Positions 8,144 through 14,888 of a DNA stretch of 22,212 nt are shown piece after piece. The notes under the pieces are model-generated. The model saw only the letters and a list, made by a program, of their open reading frames with translations. It did no database searches and was not told where the DNA came from. The stretch covers positions 1-22,212 of the forward strand of contig JBAYZO010000031.1 of the NCBI GenBank assembly GCA_041672465.1, given 5' to 3'. Position 1 is the stretch's first letter. Every line of letters starts with the position of its first letter. A program made the position numbers and the translations under genes. This DNA is from UBA1206 sp041672465. GTDB taxonomy: Bacteria > Bacillota > Clostridia > Oscillospirales > CAG-382.

Positions 8144-9133
8144 TTAAACCCTGCCTTTTGTAAAAGTATAAATTGTTTTTGATCTAAAAGGTTTGTCCGG
8201 CGTGACGGTACAGGCGGGGAAGTTGCTTTTGTTCGGGGTGTCCGGGAAGAACTGGGTTTCAACACAAAAGCCGCTCCGCTTTTCAAAAGGGTCGCTTAAA
8301 AAGTTACCTGTATAAAACTGGAACCCCGGCGATTTTGTGGTTACGGAAAGCGTTATGTCGGGGTTTGGCATATATACCTCGGCCGCCGCAAGCAGCTTGT
8401 TTTCGTCTTGGTTATATCCCTTTATAACAAAATTATGATCATAACCGTTTGAGCCTTTCATTGTCTTGCTGTCGCTGTCAATGTCGGCGCCTATTTTTTT
8501 ATATTCCCTAAAGTCAAGCGGGGTGCCGGCGACGGGGAGGATTTCCCCGGTGGGAATCATGCCGTCTGCGGGAGTGTAGAAATCTGCGAAAAATTTCGCC
8601 TCGCAATCGCCGATTAAACCCGACGGGTCAAAATACATATGGTTTGTCAGATTTACCGGCGTGGGGGAATCGGTTTGGGCGAAATAACTTATTGAAAGCG
8701 AAGACCCGATGAGCGCGTATTTTATTTTAACAAAAAGTTTTCCCGGGAAACCTCCCCCGCTCTCTCTTAGAGTGAGAACGGCGGACGACGACGAGGGGAA
8801 AACCTCAAAGACCTTCGCGTGGTAGCCGTCTTTCCCCGAATGAAGACAGTTGACGCCGTTTTCGTTTTTGTCAAGGGTGTAGGCAGTGCCGCCGAGACTG
8901 AAAACCCCCCCCGAAATTCGGTTTGCGACCCTGCCGATAATCGCGCCGAGATAAAATTTGTCGTCAAGATAAGCGGGGTTTGGCAAAGCGTTACCCTCGG
9001 GGCGGGGCTGAATTTCCGGATAAGCCAGCACAAGGTTGCCGTCAAAAAAAACCGGCTTTATTTGCGTTATCCGCCCGCCGAGGTCAAGAAATTTTAATGA
9101 GAGATATTCGTTTTCAATAGCGTACTGTTTCAT
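8144..9133 (-). CDS. galM: Aldose 1-epimerase (galactose mutarotase)
   Basis: The 329-residue enzyme interconverts alpha and beta anomers of galactose or glucose. The catalytic features are in place: GRVANRI (67-73), CLHSGKDGYH with His98, NLTNHMYFDP with His165, and the Glu292 base in CVETQFFPD. YDHNF (231-235) and PGFQFYTGNF (269-278) are further GalM signatures, and the length is normal. Its ATG overlaps the nth stop (ATGA, 4 bases), so it is the last gene of a DUF4364-nth-galM operon and probably depends on translational coupling, since no strong ribosome site is visible. The pairing with a DNA-repair gene looks like packing rather than shared function. Confidence 0.93.
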   Translation of the reverse strand: MKQYAIENEYLSLKFLDLGGRITQIKPVFFDGNLVLAYPEIQPRPEGNALPNPAYLDDKFYLGAIIGRVANRISGGVFSLGGTAYTLDKNENGVNCLHSGKDGYHAKVFEVFPSSSSAVLTLRESGGGFPGKLFVKIKYALIGSSLSISYFAQTDSPTPVNLTNHMYFDPSGLIGDCEAKFFADFYTPADGMIPTGEILPVAGTPLDFREYKKIGADIDSDSKTMKGSNGYDHNFVIKGYNQDENKLLAAAEVYMPNPDITLSVTTKSPGFQFYTGNFLSDPFEKRSGFCVETQFFPDTPNKSNFPACTVTPDKPFRSKTIYTFTKGRV

Positions 9134-9765
9134 TTTTTAATCCCATTACAGGCATTTCGTTGTTTTATAGGACAGCCATCACAATCAGGGTTTTTCGCTC
9201 TGCACACATCTCTGCCAAACTCCACGGCGCGGTGGCAAAACCATGTTTGCTTTTCGGTCGGGATAAGCTTTGAGAGGGTTTTTTCCACAACCAGCGGGTT
9301 TTTGGTATCCACAAGCCCGAGCCGGTTTGAAATTCGTATCAAATGAGTGTCCGCCACAATCCCGCCGAGGTCAAACACATCGCCGCGGATGAGGTTCGCT
9401 ACTTTTCTCCCCACGCCGCCCAGCGACAACAGCTCTTTAAACCCCGACGGAACTTCCCCGCCGAAATCCTCCATAAGCGTTTTGCAGCAGGCGCGGAGCG
9501 ACTTTGCCTTTGAGTTGTAAAGCCCGATAGAGTATATGTATTCCTCAAGCTCCCCCTCTTTAGACGCGGCTATTGAGCGCGGGTCGGGGAAGCGCTCAAA
9601 CAGTTTTTTTGAGACCATATTCACGCGCTTGTCCGTGCACTGGGCGGAAAGTATCGCCATGACAAGCAGCCTGTAGGGGTCGCCGCCGTGAGTTAGCCCG
9701 TGCTCAAGGTCGGGGTATTTTTCATAAAAAACGTCAATGACGGTTTCAATAACGCGTTTATTCAT
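9130..9765 (-). CDS. nth: Endonuclease III (DNA glycosylase/AP lyase)
   Basis: This 211-residue base-excision repair enzyme removes oxidised pyrimidines and nicks abasic sites. The helix-hairpin-helix LLSLGGVGRKVAN contains the catalytic Lys121, and VADTHL contains the catalytic Asp139. Four C-terminal cysteines (188, 195, 198, 206) form the [4Fe-4S] site, but the last spacing is seven residues where the classical pattern is C-x6-C-x2-C-x5-C. I chose ATG 9765 (MNKRVIE) because it matches the usual N-terminus and overlaps the upstream stop by 8 bases; ATG 9783 would add six residues. Middle gene of a three-gene overlapping operon. Confidence 0.94.
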   Translation of the reverse strand: MNKRVIETVIDVFYEKYPDLEHGLTHGGDPYRLLVMAILSAQCTDKRVNMVSKKLFERFPDPRSIAASKEGELEEYIYSIGLYNSKAKSLRACCKTLMEDFGGEVPSGFKELLSLGGVGRKVANLIRGDVFDLGGIVADTHLIRISNRLGLVDTKNPLVVEKTLSKLIPTEKQTWFCHRAVEFGRDVCRAKNPDCDGCPIKQRNACNGIKK

Positions 9766-10294
9766 CAAAAATATAGTTAACATCGCCGGAAAGCAGGGCT
9801 AAAACCCCTTTATAGATGTTTTCCGCCCTTTCGTCAAAATTACTTTTTAGCGTTTCAGCGTAGTATTTTTCGGTTAAAAACACATTGAGGTCAAGGAGCG
9901 TTCTGGCGCTGTCGGCAATTTTGCAGTTTAAATAGTATCCCCCGTCGCCCTCCGTCACCCGGCTTGTGACCCGCGCGCCCGTTTTGTAAAACGCCAAAAG
10001 CCGGAGAGCCGATCTCAGCGCTTTTTCCCTGACCGAGGTAAAAAGCCGCATCTCCACGTTTTCAACGGCTTCCTCGCCCACGGCGGAAATACGGTATTCG
10101 CTTTTTTCGCCGGGAATCTCCTCAACCTGCCCGCTTTCGACAAGCTCGCCGAAACAAATTGAGAAGTCAAAATAATTTACAAAGCCGTCCTGTATGACAA
10201 TATCGTTGATAGTGGAGTACTCGAGCGGCTCTTTTATATTTTTAAGAAGAAATAAAATAAAAATTTTAATGTCAAGCTTTTCTTTCAGTTCCAT
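9758..10294 (-). CDS. DUF4364 family winged-helix-like protein
   Basis: The 178-residue cytoplasmic protein matches the clostridial DUF4364 pattern: an N-terminal winged-helix-like part (about 1-75: LDIKIFILFLLKN, then YFDFSICFGELVESGQVE, ISAVGEEAVE) and a C-terminal alpha/beta part ending YIFDE. The helix-turn-helix resemblance suggests a transcription regulator, but no target is established. It opens the operon with nth and galM and is divergent from rnfC across 151 bases with a palindrome in between, which makes local regulation possible (inference). The upstream GGAG is 14 bases from the ATG, so translation may be modest. Confidence 0.8.
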   Translation of the reverse strand: MELKEKLDIKIFILFLLKNIKEPLEYSTINDIVIQDGFVNYFDFSICFGELVESGQVEEIPGEKSEYRISAVGEEAVENVEMRLFTSVREKALRSALRLLAFYKTGARVTSRVTEGDGGYYLNCKIADSARTLLDLNVFLTEKYYAETLKSNFDERAENIYKGVLALLSGDVNYIFDE

Positions 10295-10351
10295 TTTATA
10301 TCACATGCTCCAATTTCTTTTGGAAAAACCGCGTTATTTCCCGTATTTTTT

Positions 10352-10380
10352 ATTTTACATTAAATTTGTTAAAAAAACAA
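10352..10380 (-). promoter_or_regulatory. Probable promoter of DUF4364-nth-galM
   Basis: On the minus strand TTGTTT (10380-10375) and TAAAAT (10357-10352) are 17 bases apart. The -35 box overlaps the 10372-10391 inverted repeat. Confidence 0.5.
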
Positions 10381-10391
10381 GCATGTTTTTT
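10372..10391. promoter_or_regulatory. Inverted repeat between divergent promoters (operator candidate)
   Basis: AAAAAAC and GTTTTTT are separated by AAGCAT. The repeat overlaps the -35 of the DUF4364 promoter and ends two bases before the rnfC -35, so one bound protein could control both directions. Confidence 0.45.
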
Positions 10392-10393
10392 GG

Positions 10394-10422
10394 TTGCAAT
10401 TTTAGACGTTTTCGTTTATAAT
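10394..10422 (+). promoter_or_regulatory. Sigma-A promoter of the Rnf-like operon
   Basis: TTGCAA (10394-10399), a 17-base spacer and a perfect TATAAT (10417-10422), followed by AAAGGAGAGGTGAA and the rnfC start at 10446. Confidence 0.8.
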
Positions 10423-10445
10423 GGCTTGGATAAAGGAGAGGTGAA

Positions 10446-12167
10446 ATGGCGCTAAAACTTCAGGGCGGCGTAAAACTGCCCGAATTTAGAAATTCAAACC
10501 CCCCGTTTATGATTTTTGACAACCCGCTTGAAGTCTCTCTTGTAATGGAACACGGACTTTTACCTCTTGTAGAAAACGGGGATCGCGTAAAAAGATACGA
10601 GCAGGTCGCTCGGAACCCCGAAGACTTTGTTATGGCGTCCCCGATTTCCGGCGTTGTAACCGAAGTTTCGGAAAACTTCATTGTGATAAAAAACGACGGG
10701 GAGGGCCTTGACTCCCCCGAAGACGAGGAAAAACCAAAGGCAATTGACGAAATAGACTATCAAACGCTGACAGGCCTTTTAAAGAAGTATGGCGTCACCG
10801 GGGCTTTTTCCGGCATACCGCTATATAAAAAGTTAGCCGCTTCCTACGGCGGCTGCGAACGGATTATCATCAACTGCATTGAATCCGACCCCATGGTGCG
10901 CCATGTGCGCGGGCTGATTTTGGAAAACTCAAAAGAGCTCTCGTTCGGTATAAAAATACTGCTGAACGCCATGGGGGTTAAAAAAGCCGTTATCGCCCTT
11001 GACAAAGACGACATTCAGCTCCGCGACGAGCTGAAAAAGTTTTTTCCCGGCAGGGGCGGGGTGGTTTTCGCCCAGATGGAAGTTAAATATCCAATCGGGT
11101 ATGACCGATTGCTGGTAAACGCCATTTATAACACCGAGATAACCTCTGACAAAGAGGTTTGGCAGGCGGGGTACCCGGTTATTTCCGCCGAAACGGTAAT
11201 TAATCTTTTTGTTTGTCTTCAAACGGGGAGACCCGTCATAAGCAAGACGCTCACCTCTTTCGGGGTGGATTTTTCCTGCCACACGCGGGTGAGAGCCGCC
11301 GTCGGCACGGGTATCGCCGAGCTGTTTTCCCATTGCGGGCTCCCCGACGGCTTTTCGCTTTTCGCCATGGGCGGAGTGCTTAACGGAATAACCGTCGACG
11401 GAAAAGAGCCGGTCAGAAAAAACACTAACTTAGTTTTAGCGCTGAGAGAGAAAGAAGTTTCGGGCGGGGTCTGTATAAAATGTTCCCGCTGTTTAGGTGT
11501 TTGCCCAATGCATCTCGCGCCTTTTAAGTTCCACGAAAACCACTTGTCCGGCCGCCGCGTCGCCAACAAGCTTATCGGGCTGTTTAACTGTATCGAATGC
11601 GGCGCCTGCGCGTATGTCTGCCCGGGCAGGGTTGACATTTTAGGGGATATACGAAAAGAAAAGGCAAAGCTTAACATTCAAAACACCGTGATGTCTGGCA
11701 AGCAAGCCATGCCGGCAAAGCTTTCCAATTCCGGAATGACGGGCACGGGGGTGTTTAACGACCCGCTTTACTCGGAAGACGACATAAGCGGCGGCGGGGA
11801 TATTCTTTTGGCGAGCGAAGACGTCGGGTCTGACGATGGGTTATTGGACGGCGCCGATGAATCCGCTCTCTCCGGCGGCAAAAAGCCTGCGGACGGAGAA
11901 GACAAACAAATTCAAGCCGAAGATATAGAAGATATAGAAGAAATAGAAGAAATAGAAGATATAGAAGATATAGAAGAAATAGATAATACGGAAGATAAAG
12001 AAAATATATCTGATACAAAAAATGAGCAGTCAGATGTTTCTTTGCCTACGGTGAAAAAAACTTTAAAGCAAAAAGGACTTGTCCTTGACGAGCCCGCCGA
12101 TCTCCCCGCAAAGGCGGAAACCAAAACAAATGAACAAGAGCTTATCCCGCAAGACGGGGAAGATTGA
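10446..12167 (+). CDS. rnfC: Divergent RnfC-like iron-sulfur protein with acidic tail
   Basis: RnfC normally takes electrons to or from NADH at the membrane Rnf complex. This 573-residue homologue keeps the order barrel-sandwich N-terminus (1-90), central domain (100-335) and two complete [4Fe-4S] motifs, CIKCSRCLGVCP (Cys343, 346, 349, 353) and CIECGACAYVCP (Cys382, 385, 388, 392). The FMN/NADH signatures of canonical RnfC are eroded: GLGGAGFPT corresponds to VTGAFSGIP (117-125), NGAECEP to NCIESDP (143-149), and YPQGGE to YPIGYD (215-220). The soluble part ends near 410. A 160-residue tail follows, rich in Asp/Glu, with a 22-residue repeat of (D/E)IE triplets (492-513). Strong RBS GGAGAGGTG. 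First gene of a short operon. It may be a non-NADH electron carrier (inference). Confidence 0.85.
   Translation: MALKLQGGVKLPEFRNSNPPFMIFDNPLEVSLVMEHGLLPLVENGDRVKRYEQVARNPEDFVMASPISGVVTEVSENFIVIKNDGEGLDSPEDEEKPKAIDEIDYQTLTGLLKKYGVTGAFSGIPLYKKLAASYGGCERIIINCIESDPMVRHVRGLILENSKELSFGIKILLNAMGVKKAVIALDKDDIQLRDELKKFFPGRGGVVFAQMEVKYPIGYDRLLVNAIYNTEITSDKEVWQAGYPVISAETVINLFVCLQTGRPVISKTLTSFGVDFSCHTRVRAAVGTGIAELFSHCGLPDGFSLFAMGGVLNGITVDGKEPVRKNTNLVLALREKEVSGGVCIKCSRCLGVCPMHLAPFKFHENHLSGRRVANKLIGLFNCIECGACAYVCPGRVDILGDIRKEKAKLNIQNTVMSGKQAMPAKLSNSGMTGTGVFNDPLYSEDDISGGGDILLASEDVGSDDGLLDGADESALSGGKKPADGEDKQIQAEDIEDIEEIEEIEDIEDIEEIDNTEDKENISDTKNEQSDVSLPTVKKTLKQKGLVLDEPADLPAKAETKTNEQELIPQDGED
11919..11984 (+). 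repeat. In-frame 9-base tandem repeat in the rnfC tail
   Basis: About seven imperfect copies of a 9-base unit (GAA-GAW-ATA in codons) encode a run of acidic/Ile triplets. Codon use (ATA, GAA, GAT only) is unlike the rest of the gene, which suggests slippage-driven expansion. Any copy-number change stays in frame and alters tail length by three residues. Confidence 0.9.
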
Positions 12168-12230
12168 TGTTATAAAACAAGCTTGCTTTTAATAAATTTA
12201 TTCTTTTCTAAAAGTTTTACGGTGAAAGGA

Positions 12231-13241
12231 ATGGTCAGAAAAATGAAAAAATCCCTGTGGGCGCCGTTTATAAGGCTTCCCGACAGTATGTTTACAATAA
12301 TGCTTGACGTGCTTGCCGTTATGGTTCCGCTTATCATATGGGGGGGCTATGTGTACGGGCCGCGAAGCGTGCTCATTGTGCTTTTGGCGATGGCGAGCGC
12401 GGCTGTGTTTGATTTTGCTTTTACGGCGCTTGTGTTCAGGGAGTTTAACCTAAAAGATATATCCTCCCTTATCACGGGGGGGCTTATCGGCTTGTCGCTC
12501 CCGGTCGCCGTCCCGCTCTGGGCGCCTGTTCTCGGCTCTCTTATCGCCATTGTGGCGGCGAAATCGCTGTTCGGCGGAATCGGCAGGAATATTTTTAACC
12601 CCGCCGCGGTGGGAATCGTCGCCCTTTACGCGCTGTTTGGCAGGATAATGAACGTCTTTACAAAGCCGTTTGTCTATTTCCCCGCTTTAACCATGACCCT
12701 CCCGCAGTCGCTTGTCAAGGGGAATAGGGTGGTCACGGCGCTTGACAGTCTTAAAGGCGGGGTGGTAAACACCTCCGCCATTATGGACGACTTCTACGGG
12801 CTTTCCCCCGGGACAATCGGGGAACTTTCGGCATTTTTGCTTATTATCGGCTTTTTGTATCTGGTATTCAGACGGGTTATTCGCTTTAACACGGCGTTCG
12901 CGTTTGCAATGACAATTATCGTTTTGTCGTATTTCTTCAGCTACGCCGACTGCGAACCCATTGATTTTATAAAGCTTCAGATGTTTACCGGGCCGACAAT
13001 GCTGTTTATGGTGTTTTTCTTAAACGATTACGCCACCACTCCCGTCACCGGTTCGGGAAAAGTGCTGTTCGCCGTGCTTCTCGGGGGCGCGATTGTGGCG
13101 GTTCGCTATTTCGGGCCTGCGCATTACGGCGAATATATTGTGCTTTTGGCGCTCAATCCGCTTTCCCCGATTATTGAAAAATTCACCTTCCCCAGAGTGT
13201 TCGGCACAAAAATTCTAACGCAGGCGAGGGATTCCTTATAG
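12231..13241 (+). CDS. rnfD: RnfD-like integral membrane flavoprotein subunit
   Basis: This 336-residue RnfD/NqrB-family protein has about nine or ten membrane segments. Family landmarks are MLDVL near the N-terminus, the SLITGGLIGLSLP helix, KSLFGGIGRNIFNPA (111-125), the late motif DYATTPVTGSGK (266-277) and ALNPLSP. The covalent FMN is normally joined to the Thr in SGATPL; here the aligned segment is RVVTALDSLK, so Thr169 is retained but the preceding SGA is lost. Flavinylation is therefore uncertain. Start is uncertain: ATG 12231 (chosen), ATG 12243 with AAAGGA 12 bases upstream, or TTG 12183 without a ribosome site. It lies after rnfC and before a 189-residue membrane protein. Confidence 0.88.
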   Translation: MVRKMKKSLWAPFIRLPDSMFTIMLDVLAVMVPLIIWGGYVYGPRSVLIVLLAMASAAVFDFAFTALVFREFNLKDISSLITGGLIGLSLPVAVPLWAPVLGSLIAIVAAKSLFGGIGRNIFNPAAVGIVALYALFGRIMNVFTKPFVYFPALTMTLPQSLVKGNRVVTALDSLKGGVVNTSAIMDDFYGLSPGTIGELSAFLLIIGFLYLVFRRVIRFNTAFAFAMTIIVLSYFFSYADCEPIDFIKLQMFTGPTMLFMVFFLNDYATTPVTGSGKVLFAVLLGGAIVAVRYFGPAHYGEYIVLLALNPLSPIIEKFTFPRVFGTKILTQARDSL

Positions 13242-13309
13242 CTTAGCTTTACAGAGCGATATGCTTTTTTATCTGTCTGAACAATTAAAAAGAAAGGTTA
13301 TGCGTCACT

Positions 13310-13879
13310 ATGTTTTTGTTTGCAGTTTATTCCATGACCTTGTTTTTTGTTTTTGATTTGTTTTACACCCGCGTTTTTAAAAACGACGGATTTTTAAACC
13401 TGTCCCGCGGCGGGAGCGTTTTGTACGCCGCCGCGAGGCTCGTTTTATTTGTCGTCCTCCCGTACGGGGGGGCGTTTTTGCTCTTAGGGCGAAACAGCTT
13501 TGCTATTCAGCTCGCGATTTTACTGCTTTTAGCGGGGGCGTTTGTTTTATATGAGCTTTTATCGGCTAAAAAGCGAAGCGGCGACAAAAAAGATGTTTTT
13601 TCACCGGCGTTGACAGCGGCCGCGCTTTTGACGATTTTTTACCTTAACAGATATTCTTTTCTTTACGTCAACACAAAAAGAAGCGTTTTAATCGCCGGCG
13701 GCGTCGGGGCAATGCTGGGCGTTTTTATGGCGGTTGCGTACTGCGGGATAAAAGAAAAAGCCCTCCAAAGCTTTCCCGCGGGGGGGTTAAAAAACAGTTT
13801 GATGTACCATTTTACCTCAGGGGTTTCGGCTTTGATTTACGGCGCGGCGTTAGGGGTTATCGCTTTAAGCGTTTTGTAA
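13310..13879 (+). CDS. RnfA/RnfE-like membrane protein lacking the cluster cysteines
   Basis: The 189-residue protein has about six membrane segments. Its C-terminal half follows RnfA/RnfE: NRYSFLYVNTK, then a Gly-rich helix ending AVAYCGIKEKAL (canonical F-A-G-I-R-E) and a loop before the last helix, GVSALIYGAA. In canonical RnfA and RnfE, cysteines in the first and fourth helices (FLGICP and TNCAVLG) bind a [2Fe-2S] cluster inside the membrane. The matching regions here (MTLFFVFDLFYTRV and ALTAAALLTIFYL) have no Cys. It sits 68 bases after rnfD, with AAAGG 12 bases before the ATG. No rnfG, rnfB or second A/E gene follows; the next gene converges from the other strand. The assignment rests on pattern and context, not on a search. 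Confidence 0.6.
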   Translation: MFLFAVYSMTLFFVFDLFYTRVFKNDGFLNLSRGGSVLYAAARLVLFVVLPYGGAFLLLGRNSFAIQLAILLLLAGAFVLYELLSAKKRSGDKKDVFSPALTAAALLTIFYLNRYSFLYVNTKRSVLIAGGVGAMLGVFMAVAYCGIKEKALQSFPAGGLKNSLMYHFTSGVSALIYGAALGVIALSVL

Positions 13880-13888
13880 GTAAAACGG

Positions 13889-14803
13889 CTATTTTTCGGT
13901 TGAGATTATTATAACGTCGCCATATGTAACGGCGGTGACGGTGCCGCTTTGGTCGGTGCGGAACACTTCCGCTCCAATGCTTTCCAGCGCTTCGAGCGTT
14001 TCGGCGTGGGGGTGGCCGTAGGGGTTTTTCTCCCCGCAGGAAATAACCGCGTAAGCCGGGGAAACAGCCCGTAAAAACACCATGCTGCTTGAAGTTCGCG
14101 AACCGTGGTGGCCGATTTTGATGAGGTCCGCCTCAAGGTCTTTTTTCAAGGTTTTGTTTAAAATTTTTTCCTCGTTTACCTTAAGCGCGTCCCCCATAAA
14201 TATCATGCTGATATTTTTATAGGTCAGGCGAACCACTACGCTTGACTCGTTCCCCACGCCAACCTCGCCGCCAAACGGCGACAGCACTTTAAAACTCACC
14301 CCGCCGCAGACAAACTCAAGCCCCGCCTCGCCCTTTAAAACGCCGGTCCGGGGGCTGTTTTCAAGCGAGGTGAGCAGCCTGTCATACACCGCGGTGGTGG
14401 CGAAGGAGTCGGGCAGTATCACCGTATTTATCCCCGGGGATTCAATTATGGCGGGCGCGCCGCCGATATGGTCGGAATCAAAATGGGTGAAAACGGCGTA
14501 TTCTATAACTCCCTCGAAGCCGTCGCCGAGCTCATTATATATAACGTCTTTTCCGCCGGATCCCCCGGCGTCGATAAGAACAATTCTTCCGTCGGGAAGG
14601 GTTATTAGTATGGCGTCCGCTTGCCCGACGTCAAGAAATTTTACTATAAGCGGGCGGATATCCGATATTTCGCTTGCCGCGCTTGAAAAACTCTCCGCGG
14701 AGCTTTGATCGGCCGGCAGTCTTCCGCAGGAGCCGAAAAGGAGAAAAGTCAGGGAAATAATAAGTAAAAGCGATATTAACTTAACCCGCCGCCGTCTTAA
14801 CAT
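13889..14803 (-). CDS. Lipoprotein metallo-beta-lactamase-fold hydrolase (ComEC-tail type)
   Basis: This 304-residue protein has a basic start, one hydrophobic segment and a lipobox-like FGSC (Cys26), so it is probably tethered outside the membrane. The MBL fold resembles the C-terminal domain of ComEC/Rec2: VKFLDVGQADA (54-64), LIDAGG (76-81), the metal motif THFDSDHIGG (106-115), GDA in MIFMGDA, and the IGHHGSRTS motif. There is no ComEC channel domain. Stand-alone relatives are thought to be nucleases or phosphodiesterases; the substrate here is not evident. Start ATG 14803 has GAAAGGG nine bases upstream; TTG 14821 is the alternative. A perfect TATAAT (minus strand, 14861-14856) lies upstream but without a clear -35. 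Divergent from rlmD. Confidence 0.87.
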   Translation of the reverse strand: MLRRRRVKLISLLLIISLTFLLFGSCGRLPADQSSAESFSSAASEISDIRPLIVKFLDVGQADAILITLPDGRIVLIDAGGSGGKDVIYNELGDGFEGVIEYAVFTHFDSDHIGGAPAIIESPGINTVILPDSFATTAVYDRLLTSLENSPRTGVLKGEAGLEFVCGGVSFKVLSPFGGEVGVGNESSVVVRLTYKNISMIFMGDALKVNEEKILNKTLKKDLEADLIKIGHHGSRTSSSMVFLRAVSPAYAVISCGEKNPYGHPHAETLEALESIGAEVFRTDQSGTVTAVTYGDVIIISTEK

Positions 14804-14888
14804 GACCAAAAGCCCTTTCAATTGTTATTATTCAAAGCGGAGACGCTATGTTACCATTATACAACAAATTTTTTTAAAAGGAAGAGAA

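Noticed and set aside
11755..12018. Minus-strand open frame rich in Leu/Tyr opposite the rnfC tail, resembling a membrane peptide
   Set aside because: It is the antisense image of the 9-base acidic repeat, without a ribosome site or promoter.
13241..13309. Small ORF starting at ATG 13300 before the RnfA/E-like gene
   Set aside because: It is out of frame, 18 codons long, and shares the ribosome site of the real gene; there is no evidence it is a leader peptide.
10446..13879. Calling the cluster a complete, energy-conserving Rnf complex
   Set aside because: Subunits G, B and one of A/E are absent and several cofactor motifs are not conserved; only three proteins are supported.
14822..14888. 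Separate promoters for rlmD and the MBL lipoprotein
   Set aside because: A good minus-strand TATAAT is visible, but neither direction has a convincing -35, so I mention it in the gene entry only.
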